This document shows positions 36,524 to 44,694 of a stretch of 64,000 nt of DNA, piece by piece. Made by a program: the position numbers and the translations under genes. Source of the DNA: Saccharothrix carnea (GTDB taxonomy: Bacteria > Actinomycetota > Actinomycetes > Mycobacteriales > Pseudonocardiaceae); assembly GCF_003014735.1 (NCBI RefSeq), contig NZ_PYAX01000004.1, positions 186,001 through 250,000 on the forward strand, given 5' to 3'. Each line of letters starts with the position of its first letter. The stretch's first letter is position 1. The notes beneath the pieces are model-generated. The model searched no databases, was not told the origin of the DNA, and saw only the letters and a program-made list of their open reading frames with translations.

Positions 36524-37245
36524 GGACGTTCGACTTCTCTTGCGCCTACGTGCGGTCCGCCGACGAGGAGGCGGGGAGCTCGTGCGGCCGCCGAGCCACC
36601 CGACGCAGGCAAGGGGAGCCGAAGTGCCTGGGACACTGGGTGGTCGAGTACCTGCTGAGCATCGCGGGCGGCACCGAGCACGCCCGGAAGACCTGGGCGT
36701 TCGCGAGCTTCGTCCTGTTCATCCTCGCGGTGGGTTCGCCTTGGTGGCTGCGCACGGTCACCCTGCCACACGCGATCGCCGCGGTGGTCCTCTCCGGCGG
36801 GTTGCTGGCCTGTTTCCTGTGGGAACACCCGCTCGGCGGGATCGCCTGCCTGGTGTCCGCGACGCTGACCGCCCCGATCTGGGCCAGGGGAAGCGCCTTC
36901 AAGTACTACCTCTTCAACCCCGAGGCGGAGATTCCGGCGGGCTCCACGAGAGCGCGCCAGCTGCTCGTCACCTCACTGGAGTTGCAGGTGGCTTTCGTCT
37001 TCACGTTCTCGGTCGTCGGGTTCGCCATCCTCTACTTCTTCAACAGCAGGTCCGAGACGAAGTTCTGGCGGGGGTTGAGCTTCGCGCTGGGCATCCTGCT
37101 GTTCCTGTCGGTGATGGTCCTCGCGGTCGCGACGAGCGGGAGGAGCACGGCCTTGGTGCCCTGGCTGGTCGTGGTGTTCGCGGCCGTTGCCGTCGCCCGA
37201 GGCGGCCGCTTCGCCAGGAAACTCGCCGCGATCCTGCGGGTCTAG
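36520..37245 (+). CDS. Multi-pass membrane protein, partner of the caspase-NTPase
   Basis: 241 residues, no family recognised. After a hydrophilic N-terminus with three Cys (about 1-55) there are five or six hydrophobic helices (WAFASFVLFILAVGSPWWL, IAAVVLSGGLLACFLW, FVFTFSVVGFAILYFF, LSFALGILLFLSVMVLAVA, ALVPWLVVVFAAVAVA). The ATG overlaps the caspase stop by ATGA, so the two are translationally coupled and likely form a membrane complex. A later internal start would remove the Cys-rich N-terminus. Role inferred only from context. Confidence 0.7.
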   Translation: MRTFDFSCAYVRSADEEAGSSCGRRATRRRQGEPKCLGHWVVEYLLSIAGGTEHARKTWAFASFVLFILAVGSPWWLRTVTLPHAIAAVVLSGGLLACFLWEHPLGGIACLVSATLTAPIWARGSAFKYYLFNPEAEIPAGSTRARQLLVTSLELQVAFVFTFSVVGFAILYFFNSRSETKFWRGLSFALGILLFLSVMVLAVATSGRSTALVPWLVVVFAAVAVARGGRFARKLAAILRV

Positions 37246-37398
37246 CGCCCACCCCGCCGATGTCACACGCGACCCGCCGGCCGCGCTGCGGCTGTGCCCG
37301 CGTCGCCGACAAGCCCACGCGCGACCTGCCGACCGCGCCGGGTGGAAGATTTCCTCTCGAGCAGCGGCAACCTCGCCGCGTCCGGGGCGCGTTCCTGA

Positions 37399-37415
37399 TG
37401 TTGTAGAGGACAACA
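37399..37415 (+). promoter_or_regulatory. Inverted repeat upstream of the sigma factor gene
   Basis: TGTTGT, spacer AGAGG and ACAACA form a perfect 6+6 repeat that ends 15 bp before the GTG start and just before the AGGAGGT ribosome binding site. It could be an operator or an RNA hairpin that limits translation. Confidence 0.35.
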
Positions 37416-37430
37416 CAGGAGGTCACCGGG

Positions 37431-37919
37431 GTGAAACGCGCCGAGGAGAACACGTACCGCGAGTACGTGACGGCTCGGATGGAGACGATGCGGCGCACCG
37501 CGTACCTCCTGTGCCGGGATTGGCACACCGCGGACGACGTCGTGTCGATCACCATCGGCAAGCTGTACCGGCACTGGCCGAGGGTCGGCGCGACACCCGG
37601 TATCGACGCGTACGTCCACAAGGCCCTGTTGCGCACCTGGCTGGACGAGAAGCGCAGGCCGTGGCGTCGTGAGCAGGTCGTCGAGGAGCTGCCCGAGCTG
37701 CCGACCGCGGAGGAGTTCGCCGTGGTCGGCCGGGCGCAGCTGCTCGACCTGCTCGACGGGCTGCCGCCCAGGCGCAGGGCCGCGGTGGTGTTGCGCCTCT
37801 ACTGCGATCTCTCGGTGGAGGAGACCGCCGAGGTCCTCGGTTGCTCGCCGGGCACCGTGAAGAGCCAGACCGCGCGGGGGCTCGACACGTTGCGCGCCAG
37901 GGCAGCGCAGTCCGACTAG
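37431..37919 (+). CDS. SigE-family ECF RNA polymerase sigma factor
   Basis: 162 residues. Sigma region 2 (YVTARMETMRRTAYLLCRDWHTADDVVS) and region 4 (LPPRRRAAVVLRLYCDLSVEETAEVLGCSPGTVKSQTARGL, in parts) are intact. The sequence belongs to the actinobacterial SigE-like ECF group, whose members respond to envelope or developmental signals. The GTG has AGGAGGT seven bases upstream. A membrane protein gene follows after 13 bp and is the likely sensor or anti-sigma partner. Confidence 0.88.
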   Translation: MKRAEENTYREYVTARMETMRRTAYLLCRDWHTADDVVSITIGKLYRHWPRVGATPGIDAYVHKALLRTWLDEKRRPWRREQVVEELPELPTAEEFAVVGRAQLLDLLDGLPPRRRAAVVLRLYCDLSVEETAEVLGCSPGTVKSQTARGLDTLRARAAQSD

Positions 37920-37932
37920 CGAGAGGTGCGTG

Positions 37933-38841
37933 ATGGACAAGCGACTGTTCGACGACGCGATCGGGGAGGTGCCGCCGTCCACGGTCGACGTGGACGCGGT
38001 CATCGTCCGCGGCCGCCGCGCGGCCCGGCTCCGCCGGGTGACGCACCCGGTGGTCGCGGCCGGGCTGGCCGTGGTGCTGCTGACCGGTGCGGTCGCGTAC
38101 TCGATGACCGGGGACGACGGTGGTGGCGTGATCGTCGGCACGGCACCCCCGACGTCCACCGCGGCACCGCGGAGCTCGGCGCCGGCGACGCCGCACCCGT
38201 CCGGACCCACGCCGGCCGACCTGGTCACGACGCTCCCGTCGATGCCGGACCCGGTGCCACCGCCGCGGTGCGGAGAGGGCGACCTGGAGACCGTCGCCGA
38301 GGCCGCCGTGCGCCTCACCCAGGTCGCCACGGCGGCCGTGCGGGAACAGCGTGCGGACGTGCAGCTGGTGGCGAACGCGATGTTCCCGGCGGGCACGCCC
38401 CGAGGGCCGCTGGAGTTCTACCAGGCGGTCGAGCCGGCCTACCCCGAGGTGTCCGTCTGCGACGTCCGGGCCTCCCTCCACGCTTGGGCGACCGCCCGTA
38501 CCCCGCTCGGGGACGGCAACATCGGGTTCGAGACCTCGCCCGCCTTCTTCCCCACGCTGAGCCCACCGTGCGACGAGGAGGGCATCCCCGATCGCACCCA
38601 CTGCGCGGAAGTCACCGGACCCCGCGGCGAGAAGATCCTCACCGAGACGCTCGACTTCGAGCGCGGCACCCGCAAGCACCAGGTGCGGATCATCCGCGCG
38701 GACGGCACGTCGCTGCGGATCCACTCGGAGAACGTCGCCATGACGACCGGCGGTGCCGGACCGACCACGCCCGCGCCTCCGTTCACCGTCGAGCAGCTCG
38801 TCGCCATCGGCACCGACCCGGCGCTGACGCTGTTCCCGTAG
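37933..38841 (+). CDS. Membrane-anchored protein, possible anti-sigma partner
   Basis: 302 residues. A short cytoplasmic N-terminus rich in Arg (1-38) and a membrane helix (VVAAGLAVVLLTGAVAYSM, about 41-59) are followed by a Pro/Thr/Ser-rich linker. A 190-residue extracytoplasmic domain has four Cys that may form disulfides. No zinc-binding anti-sigma motif is visible. Placement 13 bp after the SigE-type factor suggests that it senses the outside and restrains or tunes the sigma factor. The ATG start is preceded by GAGAGG. A strong terminator follows. Confidence 0.7.
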   Translation: MDKRLFDDAIGEVPPSTVDVDAVIVRGRRAARLRRVTHPVVAAGLAVVLLTGAVAYSMTGDDGGGVIVGTAPPTSTAAPRSSAPATPHPSGPTPADLVTTLPSMPDPVPPPRCGEGDLETVAEAAVRLTQVATAAVREQRADVQLVANAMFPAGTPRGPLEFYQAVEPAYPEVSVCDVRASLHAWATARTPLGDGNIGFETSPAFFPTLSPPCDEEGIPDRTHCAEVTGPRGEKILTETLDFERGTRKHQVRIIRADGTSLRIHSENVAMTTGGAGPTTPAPPFTVEQLVAIGTDPALTLFP

Positions 38842-38859
38842 GTCGGCCGGCGAGCAAGT

Positions 38860-38914
38860 GCCACCCGAACCGGCCCCGGAGGACCACCGTCAGGACCCGG
38901 CCGGTTCGGGTGGC
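38860..38914 (+). terminator. Strong terminator hairpin after the sigma-factor operon
   Basis: GCCACCCGAACCGGCC (38860-38875) pairs perfectly over 16 bp with GGCCGGTTCGGGTGGC (38899-38914), leaving a 23-base loop. It begins 19 bp after the stop codon of the membrane protein gene. Confidence 0.75.
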
Positions 38915-39184
38915 CACCAGCGATCACCCGCAGCTTCGCCTCCTACCGCTCCGGCTCGACCGCACTGCACCGCCTTCGACACCTGCCACGCCCTGACCGG
39001 TCCGGTACCCGCTCGTCATGTGCGCCGGGCGAACGGGATAGCCGCCTGCCTTCGGGGTGTGTCACGCCCAGCGGTCGACCGGCGATAGGGGGTTGTCGGA
39101 CCTGACGTCGGGGTGCGGGACGTGCGGAGGGGGTGGTGGCGGCTCGATGGCGTTCGGGCAAGATCGATGGTTCACCACCCTGGT

Positions 39185-39210
39185 CCGGATCGGGTGCGGA
39201 ACCGATCCGG
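39185..39210. promoter_or_regulatory. 9+9 inverted repeat upstream of the LCAT-like operon
   Basis: CCGGATCGG (39185-39193) and CCGATCCGG (39202-39210) are perfect inverted halves with spacer GTGCGGAA, ending 64 bp before the esterase start. It is a candidate operator for the esterase-NTPase operon. Confidence 0.45.
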
Positions 39211-39274
39211 CGGCCGGGTGCGACAGCGGAGAGCGCCCTGGTCGGTGCTCGATCGACGAGGGGCAGCGGGCCGC

Positions 39275-40693
39275 ATGCAGCGACTTCAGCATCTGATCGT
39301 GGTGATCCCGGGCATCGGTGGCAGCGTCCTGGAGCGGCCGGGTGGCGGCACCTGGGAGCTCACGACGGGCAAGCTGGTGACGACGGTGATCCGGCCCTCG
39401 ACGTTGAGCCTCGACCGCTTCCCCGAGATGAAGCCCACGGGGTTGATCACCACCTTCACCGCGCTGGGGTCCGTGGTGACGATACCGGGCTACGAAGGGC
39501 TGACCGCCCGGCTGGGCGACAACTTCCGAGGTGTGGTCGAGCATGTCCACCAACCCGGAAAGCCCATCCCGAACGACGTCGACGTGCTGTTGTTCCCCTA
39601 TGACTTCCGGCGTTCGGTGACCGACGCGGCGGAGCGCCTTTCCGCCGCGGTGCACGAGGCGCTGGGCACGGGTGGGCCCCGGCGGGTCCTGGTGTTGGCG
39701 CACTCGATGGGCGGTCTGGTGGCGAGGTACTGGCTCGGACCGCTCGGGGGTTGGCGGGTGTGCGATGCGCTGATGACGCTCGGGACGCCGCACCGGGGTG
39801 CGCCGAAAGCACTCGAATGGCTGGTCAGAGGGCCTGGTCTCGGGCCAGTGCGTCATGTCGGCGTACGCGATGTGCTGCGGGGGTGGCCGTCGGTGTACGA
39901 ACTGTTGCCGCAGTACCCGGCGGTGTGGGACGCCGTGGCCGGACGCGAGGTCGAACTGACCGCGTTGCCCGGCAGGTCGCGCTACGCCGGGCAGTTCGCC
40001 AGGATGGCGGCCGCGGGACGCCGGGTGCACGAGGACATCGCCGACGCGTGGGCGGCCATCCCGCCGGGCCGCGTACCCGAAGTCCTGCCGTTCTTCGGTC
40101 GCGGCCACGCCACCCCGAACCTGGCCACGGTGACGGCGAGCGGCAGCCTGGTGATCACCAAGGAGGATCCGCCCTGGCGGGGCAACGTCGGTTGGGCGGG
40201 CGACGGCACGGTGCCCGTGCTGTCGGCGATCCCGCGTGAGCTCGGCGAGACCCGGGCCGTCTGGCGCGGCACGGCCGAACGCCACGGACCGCTCGCCAAC
40301 ACGCTGTCGTTCCTCGACCCTCTCCGCTCCTACTCCGGCGAGTCGCTGCCGACCCGCGGCCGCGAGGCTCCCACCAAGCCGTGGCTCGGCCTGGACGTCG
40401 ACGACGTGGTGCCCGCGAACGTCGAGGTGCCCGTGAGCCTGACCGTTCACCCGGAGGACGTCGGTGCGGAGCGAGTGCGCATCACCGCGACCCCCGTGCC
40501 GGGCGGTACGCCCGTGTTCGACTCGACGATGGGCGGTGCCGGCCGGACGTGGCGGACCACGTTGCCCGCCCTGCGGCCGGGCCGCTACCGGTTGGAGTTC
40601 GAGGCGCGTGGTGCGGTCGGCCCGGATTCGGTGTTCGCCGACGTCGACATCGTCGTCCTGGACGCGGACGAGGAACCCGCGGAGGCCGGATGA
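39275..40693 (+). CDS. LCAT-like alpha/beta hydrolase (candidate lipase effector)
   Basis: 472 residues. The N-terminus VVIPGIGGSVLE matches the oxyanion region of lecithin:cholesterol acyltransferase-like hydrolases. The nucleophile elbow AHSMGG has Ser144; GDGTVP near residue 310 and ERHGPL near 340 supply the likely Asp and His. A C-terminal beta-sandwich-like domain (about 370-465) has no signal peptide before it. It would attack phospholipid or other esters inside the cell. Its stop overlaps the start of the transglutaminase-NTPase gene by ATGA, so it is probably the effector of a two-gene conflict system. Confidence 0.8.
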   Translation: MQRLQHLIVVIPGIGGSVLERPGGGTWELTTGKLVTTVIRPSTLSLDRFPEMKPTGLITTFTALGSVVTIPGYEGLTARLGDNFRGVVEHVHQPGKPIPNDVDVLLFPYDFRRSVTDAAERLSAAVHEALGTGGPRRVLVLAHSMGGLVARYWLGPLGGWRVCDALMTLGTPHRGAPKALEWLVRGPGLGPVRHVGVRDVLRGWPSVYELLPQYPAVWDAVAGREVELTALPGRSRYAGQFARMAAAGRRVHEDIADAWAAIPPGRVPEVLPFFGRGHATPNLATVTASGSLVITKEDPPWRGNVGWAGDGTVPVLSAIPRELGETRAVWRGTAERHGPLANTLSFLDPLRSYSGESLPTRGREAPTKPWLGLDVDDVVPANVEVPVSLTVHPEDVGAERVRITATPVPGGTPVFDSTMGGAGRTWRTTLPALRPGRYRLEFEARGAVGPDSVFADVDIVVLDADEEPAEAG

Positions 40694-43600
40694 CCCGGCC
40701 CCAGTGGAACCGCGCGGAAAACCCCGACCTCCTCCTGCGCTACGTCGAGACCGGCACCGCGGCCTCGTTGCTGCGCTCCCTCTCGCCGCGCGCCGAAGGC
40801 CTCGGCGTCGGGGCGGTGGAGCGCGCTCACGAGGTGTTCGAGGCGTTCGTGGACGCGGACATCCGCTACGCGGACGAGCCGGTGGGCACTGGTTCGGGCT
40901 GGCAGGAGATCCGGGGACCGACCGAGGTCCTGCGCACCGCCAGGCTGGCGAACTGCGTCGACTTGGCCGTCGCGTTCGCCGGGGCGTGCCTGGATGTGGG
41001 CGTGCACCCTCTCATGGTGGTGCTGGATCCGCTGACGGGTGGTCCCGCGCACGCGATCGTCGTGGTGTGGACGGCGGGCATGTGGCCTGGCGCCGGTGCC
41101 GCTGCGGACTACCGCGACTTCGCCCCGGACGCGGATGGTGACGTGACGTGGAAGCGCGGTCTCCGTCGCGAGCCGGACGACTTCGGCGCGTTCCTGCCGA
41201 TCGACGTCACCCACGTCACCCGCGCCGGCGCGACCTTCGAGGAGGCGGTGCGCTCCGGCGCCGAACTGCTGGTCTCGTCGACGTGGCGCACGTCCATCGT
41301 GGCCGACGTGGGGCTCAAGTACGCCAAGCAGGGCGAGTTCCGCGCCGAACCGCGCAAACCCACCGGCATCCACACGCACAACGAGGAAGTCGCCGGTCTG
41401 GACGGCTTCCGCCAGAACCTCCTGAGCCGCAACCTCCCCTTCGTCCACCCGGCCGATCCGCAGGACCCGACGGAACCCGGACGGCTGTTGGAACGGCTCG
41501 ACGCGGAGACCGGCCTACCCGGTGTGCTGCTGGTGGGTGCGGCGGGCGTGGGCAAGACGCGAACGTGCTTCGAGGTCGCCGAACTCGCCGTGCGCGAGGG
41601 CTGGGCGGTCATGCACGTCGCGTCGGGCGACGCGATGGTCACCAGCGCGGACCTGTTCGAGGCGATCGAGTCCGAGAGGGCCGACAAGGTCCTCGTCGTG
41701 CTGGACTACCTCAACGAGTACAGCGGGCTGCACATCCCGACGTTGCGGAATCACCTCCGACAGCAGGGATTCGGCCGGCCGACGAAGGTCGCCCTGATCG
41801 CGTCCTGCCGGCCGGGCTGGCACATCACCACCGATGCACCGCTCGGACTCCTCTTCGAGGCGGTCACCCTCGAACCCGACGCGACCAGGACCGCGGCCAT
41901 CCGTGACGCGATCATCACCGCGGTCGCACCCCGGGCTCGCGCCGAGATCGGGCTGGAGCAGATGCGCCGGACCTGCGGTGACCGGCCGGTCATCGCCATG
42001 CTGATCGCCGCCGAAGCCGAACGCCTGCACGAGAAGGGGACGTTGCGCGAGGCCCTGGCCCACATCCGCCCGGCCGATCTCCTCGACTGGCTCGAAAGTC
42101 GGCTGGACGAGGACAAGCTGCTGCCGCCACGACCGAAGAACCTGTTCACCGACGACGACACCGGCCCCAACCAGGCGTTGCAGGCCTGCGCGGCGATGCT
42201 CCTGGCCACTCCGTTCGACGAGACCGGCCTGCTCGCGTGCGGGCAGGGCCTCACCGTCAAGGCAGGACAGCTCCTGCAAGGGCTTCGGTCGATGAAGTGG
42301 GTGGTGGACAGCCCGACCGGACTGGTGCCGGTCCACGATCTCGTGACCGACCAGCTGGTCGAGAACATCCTGCTGGAACGCCACGTCGACGTCGTCAGGA
42401 CCGAGGTCGCCGACAACGTGCTCAACGCGTGCCTCGTCGCGGGTCGCGCGGTCGGTCGCTACGCGACGAACCTCAGCCGCATCATCCGCGACCTGCACCG
42501 GCCCAGGGCCATGGTCCTGCGCACGCAGTGCGCCTCCTGGTTGGCTTCCCGGGCCGAGACCGTGGGGGAGATCCTGGCGGGCGGTGAAGACGAGGGCTCG
42601 TACGCACTCGGCGCGGTACTGGACAATCCGTCGTGGTCCACCGTGGCCTTCGCGGAGTGGCCGCTCGTCGTCAACCCCTGGCTCCAACAGCACGCGAGCT
42701 CCATCTCCGCTCGCCACCTGCTGTACAAGGGCCTCCGCTCCGAGCTCGGGCGAACCGACGAACGACTGGTCGCCGCCGCGCTGACGTGGCTGACCCAACA
42801 CGGCACCACCGCCGCGGCGGGTTTCGTCCTCAGCCCGTTGCTGGGACGCCCACTCGACGACGATGCCGCCACCACCGCGGTGGCCGCCGCGCTGACGTGG
42901 CTCACCCGCCACGGCACCACCCCGGACGCGGGATTCGTCCTCGACACGTTGCTGGGACGCCCACTCGACGATCGCGCCGCCGCCACCACCGTGGCCGCCG
43001 CGCTGAGATGGCTCACCCGCCACGGCACGACCCCAGAGGCGCAGTTCGTCCTCAACTCGCTGCTCGGGCGCCCACTCGACGACGATGCCGCCACCACCGC
43101 CGTAGCCACCGCCACCACCTGGCTCACCCACCACGGCACCACCCCAGGCGCGCGATTCGTCCTCAACCGGTTACTGGGACGCCCACTCGACGACGATGCC
43201 GCCACCACCATCGTGGCCACCGCGCTGACCTGGCTCACCCACCACGGCACCACCCCAGAGGCGCAGTTCGTCCTCAACTCGCTGCTCGGGCGCCCACTCG
43301 ACGACGATGCCACCACCACCGCCGTAGCCACCGCCACCACCTGGCTCACCCACCACGGCACCACCCCGGACGCGGGATTCGTCCTCAACCGGATGCTGGG
43401 ACGCCCACTCGACGATGCCGCCACCACCGCCGCGCTGACGTGGCTCACCCACCACGGCACCACCCCGGGCGCGGGATTCGTCCTCGAACCGTTGCTGAAA
43501 CGCCCACTCGACGATCGCGCCGCCACCACCGCCGTAGCCGCCGCGAACACCTGGCTAACCCACCACGGCACCACCCCGGAGGCGGGATTCGTCCTCAACC

Positions 43601-44694
43601 CGCTGCTCACACGCCCACTCGACGATCGCGCCGCCACCACCGCCGTAGCCGCCGCGAACACCTGGCTAACCCACCACGGCACCACCTCGGACGCGCAGTT
43701 CGTCCTCAACTCGCTGCTCGGGCGCCCACTCGACGACGATGCCGCCACCACCATCGTGGCCACCGCGCTGACCTGGCTCACCCACCACGGCACCACCCCA
43801 GAGGCGCAGTTCGTCCTCAACCCGCTGCTCACACGCCAACTCGACGATCGCGCCGCCACCACCGCCGTGGCCACCGCGCTGACCTGGCTCACCCACCGCG
43901 GCACCACCCCGGACGCGCAGTTCGTCCTCAACCCGTTGCTCGCACGCCAACTCGACGATCGTGCCGCCGCCACCGCCGTAGCCGCCGCGACCACCTGGCT
44001 CACCCACCACGGCACCACCCCGGACGCGCAGTTCGTCCTCGGCCGCTTGCTCCCCATGCAGCCGGTTGGCGAACTTCGCCGCACGGTCGTCCAGTGGTCG
44101 TTGGCCTGGATCGAGGTCAACGGGGTCGGTTCGGACCTCGTGTCCAAGTTCGTGAGCAGACAACGCGAAACCACCATGCACGTCGCCATCAAGTTCATCG
44201 ACTGGGCGATGGCGAACCCCGAGAACGAGGACGTCAGCTGGCGGCTGACGCGAGTCGCCCGAGACCTCGGCAAGTGGCCGGATCTCGCCGTCCCGCTGCT
44301 GACCGCTGTCGAGAGGGTCGTGTGGACGCTGCCGGCAGCCGCGACCACGATCAACTCCGCGTCGGAGGTCGATTCGCTCATGCGGTACCTGTGCCAGGCG
44401 CCCGCGTTGACCGTGGGCATACCCGGGGCGAGGCTCGACGACCTGTTGCGCGCTTGGCTCTCCCGGCCGGAGAGCTTGAGTCCGCACTGCTCGCCGGGCA
44501 CCCACTTCCTGCCGCTCGCCTCCCGGATCTCCAGCCTGTTCGTCGTTCCGGGCAAAGCACCGAACATGCCCCACGAAACGCTCGACCGGCTCGAATCGTG
44601 GATTCATCGGTGGAAGTCCGAGGGGGACGAACGAGCCGCGGCGCTCGAATGCGTCAAGCTGGTCCGGCGGTTCCCGTACTCGGAACCCGAGTAA
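40690..44694 (+). CDS. Transglutaminase-like/STAND NTPase protein with tandem helical repeats
   Basis: 1334 residues. A transglutaminase-like papain-fold domain (about 40-180) has Cys89 (RLANCVDLAVAFAGACL) and His121 (AHAIVVVW), like the domain of DUF4011-type helicases. A P-loop NTPase has GAAGVGKTR (283-291) and Walker B VLVVLDYLNEY near 337-347, followed by a winged-helix and helical region. Twelve repeats (about 697-1136) have 37 residues each, consensus TWLTHHGTTPDAQFVLN then LLGRPLDDRAATTAVAA, one unit being 33 residues. A helical C-terminal cap ends the protein. Leu828 is a TTA codon. It probably senses a ligand and controls the upstream esterase. The ATG overlaps that gene; a longer upstream frame is a shadow. 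Confidence 0.82.
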   Translation: MTRPQWNRAENPDLLLRYVETGTAASLLRSLSPRAEGLGVGAVERAHEVFEAFVDADIRYADEPVGTGSGWQEIRGPTEVLRTARLANCVDLAVAFAGACLDVGVHPLMVVLDPLTGGPAHAIVVVWTAGMWPGAGAAADYRDFAPDADGDVTWKRGLRREPDDFGAFLPIDVTHVTRAGATFEEAVRSGAELLVSSTWRTSIVADVGLKYAKQGEFRAEPRKPTGIHTHNEEVAGLDGFRQNLLSRNLPFVHPADPQDPTEPGRLLERLDAETGLPGVLLVGAAGVGKTRTCFEVAELAVREGWAVMHVASGDAMVTSADLFEAIESERADKVLVVLDYLNEYSGLHIPTLRNHLRQQGFGRPTKVALIASCRPGWHITTDAPLGLLFEAVTLEPDATRTAAIRDAIITAVAPRARAEIGLEQMRRTCGDRPVIAMLIAAEAERLHEKGTLREALAHIRPADLLDWLESRLDEDKLLPPRPKNLFTDDDTGPNQALQACAAMLLATPFDETGLLACGQGLTVKAGQLLQGLRSMKWVVDSPTGLVPVHDLVTDQLVENILLERHVDVVRTEVADNVLNACLVAGRAVGRYATNLSRIIRDLHRPRAMVLRTQCASWLASRAETVGEILAGGEDEGSYALGAVLDNPSWSTVAFAEWPLVVNPWLQQHASSISARHLLYKGLRSELGRTDERLVAAALTWLTQHGTTAAAGFVLSPLLGRPLDDDAATTAVAAALTWLTRHGTTPDAGFVLDTLLGRPLDDRAAATTVAAALRWLTRHGTTPEAQFVLNSLLGRPLDDDAATTAVATATTWLTHHGTTPGARFVLNRLLGRPLDDDAATTIVATALTWLTHHGTTPEAQFVLNSLLGRPLDDDATTTAVATATTWLTHHGTTPDAGFVLNRMLGRPLDDAATTAALTWLTHHGTTPGAGFVLEPLLKRPLDDRAATTAVAAANTWLTHHGTTPEAGFVLNPLLTRPLDDRAATTAVAAANTWLTHHGTTSDAQFVLNSLLGRPLDDDAATTIVATALTWLTHHGTTPEAQFVLNPLLTRQLDDRAATTAVATALTWLTHRGTTPDAQFVLNPLLARQLDDRAAATAVAAATTWLTHHGTTPDAQFVLGRLLPMQPVGELRRTVVQWSLAWIEVNGVGSDLVSKFVSRQRETTMHVAIKFIDWAMANPENEDVSWRLTRVARDLGKWPDLAVPLLTAVERVVWTLPAAATTINSASEVDSLMRYLCQAPALTVGIPGARLDDLLRAWLSRPESLSPHCSPGTHFLPLASRISSLFVVPGKAPNMPHETLDRLESWIHRWKSEGDERAAALECVKLVRRFPYSEPE
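42778..44097 (+). repeat. Twelve tandem 111-bp coding repeats
   Basis: Units start every 111 bp from 42778 (GCG-CTG-ACG-TGG...). The sixth unit, from 43333, is 99 bp, and the last begins at 43987 and diverges after its first half. Many neighbouring units differ by only a few bases, including at third codon positions, so the array expanded recently or is kept uniform by conversion. All units stay in frame. This is a protein repeat array, not a CRISPR. Confidence 0.9.

Larger units (their letters stand above)
38842..39274. other. 433-bp intergenic region
   Basis: This stretch holds the terminator of the sigma-factor operon at its left end and a 9+9 inverted repeat near its right end. Six-frame reading gave no ORF with convincing composition. 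The right half presumably contains the promoter of the LCAT-like operon, although no -35/-10 pair could be assigned. Confidence 0.5.

Noticed and set aside
40381-40689. N-terminal extension of the TGL-NTPase protein
   Set aside because: It overlaps the esterase coding region in another frame and is Arg/Gly-rich; the ATG at 40690 overlaps the esterase stop as in a coupled operon.
42778-44097. Possible CRISPR-like array because of regular repeats
   Set aside because: Units are contiguous 111-bp in-frame coding repeats without spacers, and no cas genes are present.
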